This document shows, in pieces, positions 31,608 through 40,466 of a DNA stretch of 64,000 nt. Origin of the DNA: Streptomyces sp. NRRL F-525 (lineage in GTDB: Bacteria > Actinomycetota > Actinomycetes > Streptomycetales > Streptomycetaceae); assembly GCF_000716605.1 (NCBI RefSeq), contig NZ_JNXE01000033.1, positions 1 through 64,000 on the forward strand, written 5' to 3'. The position numbers and the translations under genes are program-made. Below the pieces are notes generated by a model. That model searched no databases. It saw nothing but the letters and a program-made list of their open reading frames with translations, and had not been told where the DNA came from. How positions within the stretch are numbered: position 1 is the first letter of the stretch; each line of letters starts with the position of its first letter.

Positions 31608-32762
31608 ATGGCATGGCGGGGACCGACGTATCGGACGGTGGACGGGGAGCGGATCGACGGGGTCTGGTGCCACGTCTGGCGGCGCGGCGACTTCAGGGGC
31701 GAGTACTACGTCGACGATCTCCTCCTGTACGCCGACGGGACCGTCGTGTGCGGCGAAGGCACGGATCTGCCCGGCCTGAAGAGGCTGCTGGACGCCGGTC
31801 GCCTCGCGCTGACGCCTCCCGATACTCCCGTCAAGGTGGATGAGCGGTCGAAGTGGGAGTCCCGGTGGGGCGAGCCGCGCACCCCGGAGAGTTTTCTGCT
31901 CGAAGTCGCCGACCGGGTCGAGGAGTTGAACGGCCGGCCGACCGCCGCACGGCGATGTTGGGACGCCGCGGAGCGCTACGCCCGGGAGCCGAGCGAGGCG
32001 AACCGGGAGCTGTTGCGGGCGGCGTATCTCGCCGTACCGCAGCATCTGCGCGTCTTCGTGCTCGGCGACATGGACCTCCAGGACCGTCCGCTGCGGATCC
32101 TCCTCACCGACGTGGGCGCGCACGTCGACGGGGACGGCCCTCTGGTGACCGCGGAGATGCACGAGCGCGGGCTGGACTACTTCCGCCGTCAGGCCGAGGC
32201 GATCGCGGCGGCGGAGCAGCGGCGGGCCGCGCTCCACGCCGACGACCCGGTCACGGCCGGGCGGGCGACCGTCACCTCGCACCAGGCCGTCTACCCACGG
32301 GGCCGGCCGGCCGAGCCGGGCCTGTTCATGCTGCGGAACGAGTTCCCCGTGCCCATCGCGTACGGCGGTGAGACGTACGCCTCCGTCCTGCACGGGTACT
32401 GGGCCCTGTCCGCCGCCGACCCCGCCGACCGCGCCCGTATCCGCGAGGCGCCCTCCGGCCGGGACGCGCAGGAGCTGGGCGGTCACGTCGTACGGCGGGA
32501 GGGCTGGACCGGGCTGCGACTCGCGGTGATGGCCGGGCTGCTGCGGGCCAAGTTCACCCGGCATCCGGAACTCGCGGCGGTGCTGCTCGGCACGGGGGAT
32601 GCGCGCATCCGCTACACCGGCTACTCGGACTCGGCGTTCTGGCTCGACGAACGCGACGACCGGGGGCGCAACTGGGTGGGGCGGCTGTTGGAGCTGGTCC
32701 GGTCCGAACTGGCCCTGGCTCAAGAGACGCAAGGAGTCGAAAGGCTGCATATAACCGAATAA
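31608..32762 (+). CDS. NADAR (YbiA-like) family protein with N-terminal extra domain, 384 aa
   Basis: The C-terminal third (residues about 225-375) is a NADAR domain: LRNEFPVPIAYGGETYASVLHGYWAL, GWTGLRLAVMAGLLRAKFTRHPEL and LLGTGDARIRYTGYSDSAFW. NADAR enzymes are N-glycosidases that remove ADP-ribose from guanine in nucleic acids, or act on riboflavin intermediates in related branches. The N-terminal 100 residues (WCHVWRRGDFRGEYYVDDLLLYADGT) form a separate beta-rich domain. The ATG at 31608 is close to a second ATG at 31613 in another frame. No partner ADP-ribosyltransferase is visible nearby. Confidence 0.82.
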   Translation: MAWRGPTYRTVDGERIDGVWCHVWRRGDFRGEYYVDDLLLYADGTVVCGEGTDLPGLKRLLDAGRLALTPPDTPVKVDERSKWESRWGEPRTPESFLLEVADRVEELNGRPTAARRCWDAAERYAREPSEANRELLRAAYLAVPQHLRVFVLGDMDLQDRPLRILLTDVGAHVDGDGPLVTAEMHERGLDYFRRQAEAIAAAEQRRAALHADDPVTAGRATVTSHQAVYPRGRPAEPGLFMLRNEFPVPIAYGGETYASVLHGYWALSAADPADRARIREAPSGRDAQELGGHVVRREGWTGLRLAVMAGLLRAKFTRHPELAAVLLGTGDARIRYTGYSDSAFWLDERDDRGRNWVGRLLELVRSELALAQETQGVERLHITE

Positions 32763-32789
32763 TCCCTTTTGCTGCGTTACGTTCGCTCG

Positions 32790-33632
32790 GTGACCATTCG
32801 AGTACGACGAGTCGCCGCCGCCTGTGCACTCGGCGCCGCGCTCACCGCCTGCGGGGCCCCCTCGGCGCCCCATGCCAGCCGTCCTGCGCCCAGCGCGCCC
32901 ACCGCCGCCGTATCGCGGCCGCCCACGCTCGCGCCCGGTCCCGCCGGTCTGACCCCGGTCTTCAAGAACGGTCCGCGGGCGGACGGGAAAACCGTCGCGC
33001 TGACCTTCGACGCCGACATGACCGCCGACGAGGGGCCGCGCGCGGCGAAGGGCGAGCACTTCGACAATCCGCAGCTCATCGCCACACTGCGCACGCTGAA
33101 GGTGCCGGCGACCGTGTTCATGACGGGGCGGTGGGCCGACGAGTACCCGGCCGAGGCCCGTTCCATCGGACGCGACGCGCAGTTCGAGATCGCCAACCAC
33201 TCCTACAGCCACTACGCCTTCACCGGTGACTGCTACGGCCTGCCGACCGTCGCCCCGGACCGGATGAAGGCGGATGTGGAGCGGGCGTACACCGCTTTCA
33301 AGAAGGCGGGCGTGCCGAACGCGATGCCGTACTTCCGCTTCCCCGGCGGGTGTTACGACCGGCAGGCGCTGAAGACGCTGAGCGCGGTCGGTGTCACGGC
33401 GGTGCAGTGGGACGTGGTGAGCGGCGACGCGTTCGCGACGGACTCCGACGCGGTGGCCCAGCAGGTGCTGGAGGGTGTGAAGCCCGGCTCTGTCGTCGTC
33501 ATGCACTGCACGCGCAGCGCCGCCCCGGCGACCGAGCGCGCCGTCCGCGTGATCGTGCCCGAGCTGCGGAAGAAGGGGTACCGGTTCGTGAAGGTCTCCG
33601 AGCTGATCGGGGCCACGGACCGGCACCGCTGA
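32790..33632 (+). CDS. Polysaccharide deacetylase family lipoprotein, 280 aa
   Basis: An N-terminal lipobox (LTAC) follows a short hydrophobic signal; after lipidation the protein would sit on the outer membrane face, behind a Pro/Ala linker. NodB-type motifs are present: ALTFDADMT, IANHSYSHYAF (metal His pair), YFRFPGGCYD and VVVMHCTRS. The first motif reads FDAD rather than the usual FDDG. The likely substrate is cell-wall or other N-acetylated glycan. I chose the GTG at 32790; a TTG at 32769 would add seven residues. Confidence 0.85.
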   Translation: MTIRVRRVAAACALGAALTACGAPSAPHASRPAPSAPTAAVSRPPTLAPGPAGLTPVFKNGPRADGKTVALTFDADMTADEGPRAAKGEHFDNPQLIATLRTLKVPATVFMTGRWADEYPAEARSIGRDAQFEIANHSYSHYAFTGDCYGLPTVAPDRMKADVERAYTAFKKAGVPNAMPYFRFPGGCYDRQALKTLSAVGVTAVQWDVVSGDAFATDSDAVAQQVLEGVKPGSVVVMHCTRSAAPATERAVRVIVPELRKKGYRFVKVSELIGATDRHR

Positions 33633-33671
33633 GGTCGACTGAGGGGCGCGCACTCCTCGTACGCTGGTCGC

Positions 33672-33815
33672 ATGAGCGACGAAGAGCCGGCGGCGGCGTA
33701 CGCGGAGTGTGTGCTGTGCCGGGAACCGACCGAGTACCCGGAGTCGTACAAGGGGATCACGCTGTGCCCCGTCTGCGAGTGGCAGGAGGCGCAGCGCACC
33801 GCCTGTTCGGGGTGA
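33672..33815 (+). CDS. Tiny two-CxxC zinc-ribbon-like protein, 47 aa
   Basis: ATG 33672 to TGA 33813-33815. CVLC (residues 13-16) and CPVC (32-35) are spaced like a zinc ribbon, with another Cys at position 45. The product begins MSDEEPAAAYAECVLCREPT and is acidic. It starts 39 bases after the deacetylase gene. Unknown function; it could bind zinc or a partner protein. Coding likelihood rests on the Cys pattern and G/C-rich third positions. Confidence 0.65.
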   Translation: MSDEEPAAAYAECVLCREPTEYPESYKGITLCPVCEWQEAQRTACSG

Positions 33816-33883
33816 GCGGCGGTGGATCTTCTGGCGTGAGCACCGTGGGGGTGGTGGGTGGTTTGCGGGTGCGGGCCCGTTGT

Positions 33884-33914
33884 GGCTGGTCGCGCAGTTC
33901 CCCGCGCCCCTGGG
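33884..33914 (+). repeat. Dispersed intergenic repeat, copy 1
   Basis: The core GGCTGGTCGCGCAGTTCCC followed by CGCGCCCC occurs three times in the window: here, inverted at 48803-48840, and at 58594-58622. It is a familiar intergenic element of Streptomyces chromosomes. Its ends lie between genes in every case. Confidence 0.85.
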
Positions 33915-33965
33915 GTGCGGCCCCTTGGCGGTGCTTCCAGGAGCCGTTTCCTTGGCTGGCAGACT

Positions 33966-34703
33966 ATGGGGGTGATCAGTGACTCCACCGTTTCCGGCGA
34001 CGGCGCCGACCCCTTTCTCAATGAGCCCACCGTGCGTGATGAGGCTCCGCAGTTCGTGCTGCCTCTGGTCGTGCGGATCGAGCGGGACGCTCCCCCGGCC
34101 CGTACCGACGCGTTGGAGACGGCCGCTCGGGCCGTGCTGACGATCCTGAGTGATGAGCGGGCCGTCGGGGACGGGGAGTGGGCGCAGGTCATGCGGGACT
34201 GGCAGGACGCGCGGATCCGGAAGGTGGTCCGGCGGGCGCGTGGGGCCGAGTGGCGGCGGGCCGAGGCGCTGCCCGGCATCACGGTGACCGGGAAATCGGC
34301 GGAGGTACGGGTCTTCCCGCCCGTTCCGCTCGACGGCTGGCCCAAGGACCTCGCCCGGCTCCAGGTCTCCGGCACCGACCTCGACGACCCCGAACCGCCG
34401 GCCGACGCGGACCCCACGGCACCGGTGCTCTGGCTCAACCCCGACCTCGACATGTCCGCCGGAAAGACCATGGCCCAGACCGGCCACGGCGCCCAACTCG
34501 CCTGGTGGGAACTGTCGGACGAGGAGCGGACCGCCTGGCGCGAGGCCGGCTTCCCGCTCTCCGTCCGCACCGCCGCCCCCGCCCGGTGGGCCGAACTCAC
34601 CGCCAGCGGGCTGCCGTTGGTCAAGGACGCGGGCTTCACGGAGATCGCGCCGGGCTCGGCGACCGTCGTGACGGAGCATCCGGCGCTGCGACGACGAGGC
34701 TGA
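33966..34703 (+). CDS. Peptidyl-tRNA hydrolase 2 (PTH2) family protein, 245 aa
   Basis: The C-terminal half has the PTH2 signature LDMSAGKTMAQTGHGAQLAWW, then PLVKDAGFTEIAPGSATVV. The N-terminal 110 residues (FVLPLVVRIERDAPPARTDALE) are an additional actinobacterial domain. PTH2 enzymes cleave peptidyl-tRNA in archaea and eukaryotes; bacterial homologues are often uncharacterised. I chose ATG 33966 (MGVISDSTVSG); a GTG at 33972 is also in frame. The longer frame to 33858 crosses the dispersed repeat and is unlikely. Confidence 0.78.
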   Translation: MGVISDSTVSGDGADPFLNEPTVRDEAPQFVLPLVVRIERDAPPARTDALETAARAVLTILSDERAVGDGEWAQVMRDWQDARIRKVVRRARGAEWRRAEALPGITVTGKSAEVRVFPPVPLDGWPKDLARLQVSGTDLDDPEPPADADPTAPVLWLNPDLDMSAGKTMAQTGHGAQLAWWELSDEERTAWREAGFPLSVRTAAPARWAELTASGLPLVKDAGFTEIAPGSATVVTEHPALRRRG

Positions 34704-34934
34704 GGCAGCGCAACTGCGGTGCCTGCGGGGCCCGTTGTGGAAAATGTACGGCCGTGTCGGGGTGTGCCCGGCCGGGGCGACGACTGGTCAGCTGGCGCTC
34801 CTTTGGCGCCGAGCGATCGTCGAACTCCTCGGCGCCGCACAGGCATTGAACCCCTCGGCGCCGCACGCGGTGACGATCCCGGCGTCGGACTCGTGCCGGG
34901 TGCGCCACGCCGTCCAACAGGCCGCATCCGCCGG
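34704..34934. other. Intergenic stretch between convergent genes
   Basis: No convincing gene. It holds the 13-base word CTCGGCGCCGCAC twice (34828-34840 and 34854-34866) and GGCGC-rich hairpin potential at 34797-34813. Any terminators for the PTH2 gene and the antiporter would lie here. Confidence 0.5.
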
Positions 34935-36215
34935 TCAACTCGGCGCCGCCGCCACCTCCTCCTCGCCCTCGGGTGCCTCCGCTGCCGCCGGGGATCTGGC
35001 GTCGCGGCGGTCCAGCAGACTCAGCACCGGGACCGTCATGACCGTGGTGACCAGGGCGACGAGGACGAGCGCGGTGAACAGTTCCTCGCTGACTATGCCG
35101 GCCGACAGGCCGATGTTGAGCGCGATCAGCTGCATGAGACCGCGGGCGTTCATCAGGGCGCCGACCCGGACGGCCACCGGGCCGGGTTCGCCGCGCAGCC
35201 GGGCGGCGGCCCAGCAGCCGCCGAACTTTCCGGCCACCGCCAGGACGACCGCGGCCGCCCCGAACAGCAGCACGGGCGGGTCGGAGAAGACGTCGAACCG
35301 GGTGTTCAGGCCGGAGTAGGTGAAGAACATCGGCACGAACACCACCTGGGTCACGGACTGGGTGGTCCGCACCAGCCGTTCGGACGCCTCACCTCGCGGC
35401 ATCGCCATCCCCACGCAGAACGCCCCGAACACGGAGTACAGGCCGCTGATGTCGGTGAACCAGGCCGCGCAGAACAGCAGGGCGACCGTGAAGAGGAGGC
35501 GGGTGTCGTCGCCGAGGCCCGGGCGGTTCACGATCCAGGCCAGCAGGCGGCGCCCCAGCAGGAGCAGTACGGCGACGAACAGCAGGGTGCCGCCGACGGC
35601 CTCCAGGATGGGTCGCACCTTGCCCGAGGCCACGCTCAGCACGCCCGCCAGCATGATCCAGGCGACGGCGTCGTCCGTGGCACCGGAGGCCAGGGCGAGT
35701 GAGCCGAACCGCGAACCGGCCAGCCCGCGTTCGGTGATGATCCGGGCCAGCATCGGGAAGGCGGTGATCGCCAGCGCGACGCCGACGAACGCCGCCGTCA
35801 CCCAGACCGAGACCCCGTCGACGAAGATGCCGACATGGCCGTGGGCCACGAGGGTCAGTCCCACGCCCAGGACCAGCGGGATCCCCACGCCCGCCGAGGA
35901 GACGGCGACGGCGGTGCCGGCCAGGCCGCGTTTGGCGTGCGCCCGGAACTCGTAACCGGCACCGAACATCAGGGCCACCAGACCGATCTGGCCGGCCACG
36001 TACAGCACCGGCTTCAGCTCGGGCGGGAAGACGTGGGCGGAGGCCCCCGGGGCGACCAGCCCGAACAGGGAGGGGCCGAGCAGGACCCCGGCGATCATCT
36101 CGCCGACCACGGGCGGCTGGCCGAAGCGGCCCGCCAGCAGGACGACCAGCCGGCAGGTCAGCAGAATCACGACGACGGCCAGGAAGAAGGCGGGAGCGAG
36201 CTCCACGGGAGTCAT
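34935..36215 (-). CDS. Cation:proton antiporter (CPA2-like), 426 aa
   Basis: Around twelve hydrophobic segments and the Na/H exchanger core are seen: PPVVGEMIAGVLLGPS, ALMFGAGYEFRA, FPMLARIITERG, ALASGATDDAVAW (with the transport Asp pair) and GAFCVGMAMPRG. No C-terminal regulatory nucleotide-binding domain is present; the end is a short acidic tail. It exchanges Na or K for protons. It starts 12 bases after the P450 stop, making it the last gene of the redox cassette. That may mean pH or cation compensation or product export, by inference. Confidence 0.88.
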   Translation of the reverse strand: MTPVELAPAFFLAVVVILLTCRLVVLLAGRFGQPPVVGEMIAGVLLGPSLFGLVAPGASAHVFPPELKPVLYVAGQIGLVALMFGAGYEFRAHAKRGLAGTAVAVSSAGVGIPLVLGVGLTLVAHGHVGIFVDGVSVWVTAAFVGVALAITAFPMLARIITERGLAGSRFGSLALASGATDDAVAWIMLAGVLSVASGKVRPILEAVGGTLLFVAVLLLLGRRLLAWIVNRPGLGDDTRLLFTVALLFCAAWFTDISGLYSVFGAFCVGMAMPRGEASERLVRTTQSVTQVVFVPMFFTYSGLNTRFDVFSDPPVLLFGAAAVVLAVAGKFGGCWAAARLRGEPGPVAVRVGALMNARGLMQLIALNIGLSAGIVSEELFTALVLVALVTTVMTVPVLSLLDRRDARSPAAAEAPEGEEEVAAAPS

Positions 36216-36227
36216 GGTCTCGTCCTC

Positions 36228-37613
36228 TCAACGGCCGGCTGGGACGGAGGTGGGGGAGCCGCCGGGCGCGGCGGCGAAGTAGTTCCGGCACAGGCCCTGG
36301 CGCCGGGCGTCCCACACCATGTAGCTGCCGAGGGCGAGTTGGACGAGGCTGCGCCAGACGCCCTCCCAACTGCCGGCGAGGCGCATCACCGCGAGCCGGG
36401 TCCGCAATCGGGCGCCCCCGGCCCCGGTGCGCGCGACGAGGAGGCAGGGACCGCGGCTGGGCAGGGACCGGGTGTGCTCCACCGAGGAGTCCAGCCGGAA
36501 GCGGCCCAGCACCTCCTCGGCGGCGACCCGCATGGTGAGGACGGCGAAACCGCGCGCCGGGCAGGGACGGTTGGCGGTCACCCCGAACGGGATGGAGGCG
36601 GAGGGTCTGGTGTCCGGGTTCAGCCATCGGTCCGGGTCGAAGGGGGCGCCTCCGGAGCCTTGGTACTCGGGGTAGTTGAACAGCAGGACCGAGCCGGCCG
36701 GGATGGGGGCGCGTCCGTCCCGGGGGATCTCCCCCGAGGTGATCCGGTGGGCCACTCCGAAGAGCGGGAAGTGCTGCAGCGTCTCGTCGATCACCCGGTC
36801 CAGGAAGTCCGGGTCCTGCTGTCCGGACGCCAGACGGTCCTGTACCGGCCGGTGGGTGGCGAGGGCCAGCAGCAGATGGGCCATCGCCTCCGACATCTGC
36901 ACGACCGCGGTGTTGAAGAACGTTCCCTGGAGGTAGTACGCCTGCTCGCGCGGGGTGAGCGTGGCCGGCAGCGGACCGGGCGGCGGGTCGTGGGCGAGCC
37001 GGTCCCGCAGGTGGGCGGTGAGGCGGGCCCGGCGGTCCATGTGCCGCAGGCGGGTGCACTTCAGGGCGCTGACCACGTCGTCCGCGTTGCCGGTGATCAA
37101 GTCCCGGACGTGCCGCGGACAAGGCGCGCGGAAGACCACCTCGTAGTAGACCTCGGCCCAGACCGGCATCATCAGGTCGCGCAGTCTGACCCGCTGCACG
37201 CGCGCGTGGCCGTCGAGTTCGTCGAGCACCCGGCGGGTGCAGCGGCCGACCAGCTCCGTCCACCGCTCACGGGACAGCCCGGCCAGGATCTGCCGGGTGG
37301 TCCGGGCCACGTCGTCGTAGCGCGGTCCCGGCTCCAGGTGCTCCTGGTGCACCTCCGGGCCCGGCGACAGCCAGTACCAGAACAGGTCGGAGAGTGCGGC
37401 GCCCCGGCTGCGGCCGTTGGCCGCCGGATGCCCGTACACCTTCTTGAACTCCTCGGCGGGCACCTCCTCGCCCGGAGCCCGGACCCCTTCCTCACCGCCC
37501 ACCCAAGCGAAGATCCGCACCCGCAGCGCGATCACGGTCCTGGGCAGCCAGTACGGCAGACCGGCCACCAGGACCACGGCCAGACCCAGGGCGAGCCAAC
37601 CGGTGGTGCTCAC
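36228..37613 (-). CDS. Aberrant cytochrome P450-like protein, N-terminally anchored, 461 aa
   Basis: The GTG at 37613 overlaps the TGA of the FMN gene. A hydrophobic segment at residues 6-24 (WLALGLAVVLVAGLPYWLP) suggests membrane anchoring, unusual in bacteria. The haem loop FGVTANRPCPARGF (Cys near 350) retains the ligand but lacks the usual Gly pattern. The K-helix reads DETLQHFP, giving ExxQ instead of ExxR. The oxygen-binding AGxxT motif of the I-helix is not seen. CYP157 proteins in Streptomyces also lack ExxR. It may be a divergent P450 or a haem-thiolate enzyme doing something other than hydroxylation. Confidence 0.75.
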   Translation of the reverse strand: MSTTGWLALGLAVVLVAGLPYWLPRTVIALRVRIFAWVGGEEGVRAPGEEVPAEEFKKVYGHPAANGRSRGAALSDLFWYWLSPGPEVHQEHLEPGPRYDDVARTTRQILAGLSRERWTELVGRCTRRVLDELDGHARVQRVRLRDLMMPVWAEVYYEVVFRAPCPRHVRDLITGNADDVVSALKCTRLRHMDRRARLTAHLRDRLAHDPPPGPLPATLTPREQAYYLQGTFFNTAVVQMSEAMAHLLLALATHRPVQDRLASGQQDPDFLDRVIDETLQHFPLFGVAHRITSGEIPRDGRAPIPAGSVLLFNYPEYQGSGGAPFDPDRWLNPDTRPSASIPFGVTANRPCPARGFAVLTMRVAAEEVLGRFRLDSSVEHTRSLPSRGPCLLVARTGAGGARLRTRLAVMRLAGSWEGVWRSLVQLALGSYMVWDARRQGLCRNYFAAAPGGSPTSVPAGR

Positions 37614-38752
37614 GCGACCACCCCGCCGAATCGCCGGTCCGCCCCCGGCGTCACGGCGGGTCCGGGCACGGGACCCCATGCGGGCACCCGGACCAGATCG
37701 GGTGTCAGGTCGGCGAGTCCGGACGCCCCGCACAGGGCGAGGGTGTCGTCGAGTTCGTCCCGCAGCAGTTCGAGGAGACGCCGTACGCCCTTCTCGCCGC
37801 CCTCGGCCAGTGCCCACATCACGGGCCGGCCGATGCCCACCGCGGACGCGCCGAGCGCCAGCGCCTTGACCGCGTCGGTGCCGCGCCGTACGCCTCCGTC
37901 CAGCACGACGGGGATGCGGTCCTCGACGGCGGCGAGGATCTCGGGCAGCAGCTCCAACGTGGCCGGGACGGTGTCGAGTTGGCGGCCGCCGTGGTTCGAC
38001 AGCAACAGCCCGTCGACGCCGTGGCGGACCGCGAGCCGGGCGTCCTCGGGGTGCAGGACGCCCTTGAGCAGGATGGGCAGGGAAGTGAGGCCGCGCAGCC
38101 AGTCGATGTGCTCCCAGTTCAGTTCGGGGGACATGGCGATCTGGCGTACGTGGCCGCGCTCTCCGTCGCCCAGGTCCACCAGGTTCTCGCAGCGCAGGCC
38201 CGGCGGCAGGTCGTGGAAGCCGTTGCGCCGGTTGCGCTCGCCCGCGCCCAGCACCGGGGAGTCCACGGTCACCACGAGCGCGCTGCACCCCGCGTCGGTG
38301 GCCCGCCGCACCAGCGCCTCGGTGATGTCCAGGTCGGGCTGGATGTAGAGCTGGAACCACAGGGACACGTCGTCACCGGCCGCGCGGGCCGCGTCGGCGA
38401 CCTCGCCCACCGCCACCGTGGACGCCATGGCCACGATCATGATCACACCGGCGGCGGCCGCGGCCCGGGCGGTCGCCAACTCCCCTTCGGGATCGACCAG
38501 TTTGTGGAAGGCGGTCGGGGAGAGCAGGACCGGCAGGCTCGCCCGGCTGCCCAACAAGCTGATGCCCAACTCCCGTTCGGCACTTCCCCGCAGCACCCGG
38601 GGCAGCAGCTGCAGCCGCCCGAACGCCGCCTCGTTGGCCCGTACGGTGATCTCGTCACGTGCTCCGCCGGCGATGAAGTCGGCGTACACGGGGTCCAGTT
38701 GGGCGCGCGCCGCGGTCTCGAAGTCGCGGACGGTGTACTGCACGCCGCTCAC
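37610..38752 (-). CDS. FMN-dependent alpha-hydroxy-acid dehydrogenase/oxidase, 380 aa
   Basis: Typical of the lactate/glycolate/mandelate oxidase family, TIM-barrel with FMN. It has the N-terminal FETAARAQLDPVYADFIAGGA, the active-site SNHGGRQLD (catalytic His) and IPVVLDGGVRRGTDAVKALALGASAVGIGRP for FMN phosphate. It oxidises an alpha-hydroxy acid to the keto acid. The GTG at 38752 overlaps the upstream FAD gene stop, and its own stop overlaps the P450 start, so all are coupled. The substrate is presumably an intermediate of this cassette and cannot be named. Confidence 0.92.
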   Translation of the reverse strand: MSGVQYTVRDFETAARAQLDPVYADFIAGGARDEITVRANEAAFGRLQLLPRVLRGSAERELGISLLGSRASLPVLLSPTAFHKLVDPEGELATARAAAAAGVIMIVAMASTVAVGEVADAARAAGDDVSLWFQLYIQPDLDITEALVRRATDAGCSALVVTVDSPVLGAGERNRRNGFHDLPPGLRCENLVDLGDGERGHVRQIAMSPELNWEHIDWLRGLTSLPILLKGVLHPEDARLAVRHGVDGLLLSNHGGRQLDTVPATLELLPEILAAVEDRIPVVLDGGVRRGTDAVKALALGASAVGIGRPVMWALAEGGEKGVRRLLELLRDELDDTLALCGASGLADLTPDLVRVPAWGPVPGPAVTPGADRRFGGVVA

Positions 38753-40350
38753 CGCCCCACCCGAGCCGGAGTCGGCCGACGATCCAGCTCGCGGGCGAAG
38801 AACGCGGCCAACGGGGCGCGGTGCACCTCCGGGTCGTCCCAGTGGTTCTCCAGGTTCTCGGCCATGTGATGGGTGCCGAGAAGTTCACCGCCACCGCCGC
38901 CGTGGTGGCGGATCACCGGGTGGAGGTACGCCGCGTCGAAGGCGTCGTCCACCGAGTTCTGGGCGGTCCGGCGCACGGTGATGTCGAAGGGGTCGACCTT
39001 GTCGTGGTCGGGGCCGTACTCCAGGGTGACGGTGAAGTAGTCGTTGCCGTCGGCGAGTTGGCGTTCGTGCGCGTACGCGACCGGCACCTCCTCGTGGTAC
39101 CTGGCCGGTCCGCCGGGTGTCGTGACGATCAGGTCCCCGATGACGCCGAACTGCTGCCACAGTGCCGAGCTGCGGTTGACCCGGGCCACCACGGCGTCCG
39201 CCAGCGCGGCCGGGTCGCTCTCCAACTGCCGGTGCGGCCAGGGCTGTTGGTGATGGCGTTCGTCGAGGATGCGGCTCAGGGCGCGTACGGCGTACCGGAA
39301 ACCGTGGATGAAGCCGCCGGTGGACTTCTTGAAGTCACGCTGCTGCATGAGCGTTCCGGCGAAGTAGAGGCCGGGCACGTTCACCGACTCGTACGCCGGG
39401 GAGAGGGCGGCGAAGCGGTCGTCGATGACCAGGGCGGGGCCGCACGCCGGGTCGAACACCGAGGCGTCGAAGCGGAATCCGGTGCACACGATCACCCGGT
39501 CGTAGCGCAGCTCCTTCACCACCTCGTCGGCCCGGGAGAAGCTGAAGCGGACCCGGTACATGCCGTCGGGATCCTTCTCGACGGACAGCACGTTGCCGTC
39601 CAACAGGGCGTTCTGGGACTTGAGTTGGTAGGTGTCGAGGAAGTTGTTGTTGACCGCGCGGAGATGGCCGACGTAGTGGGTGTTCCAGGCCATGCGGACG
39701 GAGTGCGGGCCGGCGACATGGATGACGGCGGCGGTCTCGACAAGGTTGTCAGCGGTCTCCAGGGCGGAGTTGCCCTTGCCGATGATCAGGACGCGCCGGT
39801 CGATGAAGCCCTCGGGGTCCACGGAGACCACGGAGTAGTCCTCGGCCGTCTCGATACCGGGGATGTCGGGGGTGTTGGGCCGGGTCAGTCCGGTGGCCAT
39901 GACCAGCCGACGGGCGCGGTGTTCGTGACCGTGCTGATCGGTGACGGTGAAGCCGTCCTCGTCACGGCGGATCCGCTCCGCCCGGGTGTCGTAGGCGATG
40001 TCCAGCTTGAACGTCTCGGCGAAGTCGGCGAGATAGCGCACCAGGTCGTCGGCGTGCGGGAAGTAGCGCTTGCTGTAGCGGCTGAAGAGGAGGTCCGGGT
40101 CCGGGGACAGCAGGGAGTTCCAGTCCATCCGGAGGTTCAGTTCGGGATCGTCGGTGCCGTTGTACACCTTGTTGATGGAGATCAGCTTGCGGTGGCGGGG
40201 GAAGGTGCCGAAGAACGTGCCCGGAGCGTGGCCGCTCTCCAGGATCCGGTATCCGTGCCCGGCCGCCTGGAGTAACTGCCCGAGCTGGAGCCCGGCGGGC
40301 CCGGCACCGACCACGAGGTAATCCAGACGCTCACTGTGCGTGGAGTTCAC
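38749..40350 (-). CDS. FAD/NAD(P)-binding flavin monooxygenase-like protein, 533 aa
   Basis: Begins at GTG 40350 after AAGGAGA. FAD motif VVGAGPAGLQLGQLLQ near residue 13, a second dinucleotide motif IIGKGNSALETADNL near 190 and the ATG motif VMATGLTRPN. The pattern matches class B flavin monooxygenases or ornithine-hydroxylase-like oxygenases. The C-terminal 150 residues, containing GPDHDKVDPFDI, are an extension. It is the first gene of the four-gene cassette, downstream of a 438-base region with repeats. A substrate is not evident. Confidence 0.87.
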   Translation of the reverse strand: MNSTHSERLDYLVVGAGPAGLQLGQLLQAAGHGYRILESGHAPGTFFGTFPRHRKLISINKVYNGTDDPELNLRMDWNSLLSPDPDLLFSRYSKRYFPHADDLVRYLADFAETFKLDIAYDTRAERIRRDEDGFTVTDQHGHEHRARRLVMATGLTRPNTPDIPGIETAEDYSVVSVDPEGFIDRRVLIIGKGNSALETADNLVETAAVIHVAGPHSVRMAWNTHYVGHLRAVNNNFLDTYQLKSQNALLDGNVLSVEKDPDGMYRVRFSFSRADEVVKELRYDRVIVCTGFRFDASVFDPACGPALVIDDRFAALSPAYESVNVPGLYFAGTLMQQRDFKKSTGGFIHGFRYAVRALSRILDERHHQQPWPHRQLESDPAALADAVVARVNRSSALWQQFGVIGDLIVTTPGGPARYHEEVPVAYAHERQLADGNDYFTVTLEYGPDHDKVDPFDITVRRTAQNSVDDAFDAAYLHPVIRHHGGGGGELLGTHHMAENLENHWDDPEVHRAPLAAFFARELDRRPTPARVGR

Positions 40351-40466
40351 GGAACTCTCCTTCTGCTCCGGGCGGGGACATGCCTGGAGGAGGGTGGGGG
40401 GTGACAGGTGAGGGATGTGAGGAAGGACCGCTCAGGGGGCACGGCCCACGGGCACGTCAGCGGCGG

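Noticed and set aside
33858..33965. Upstream extension of the PTH2-like gene
   Set aside because: It crosses the dispersed intergenic repeat and encodes no conserved sequence.
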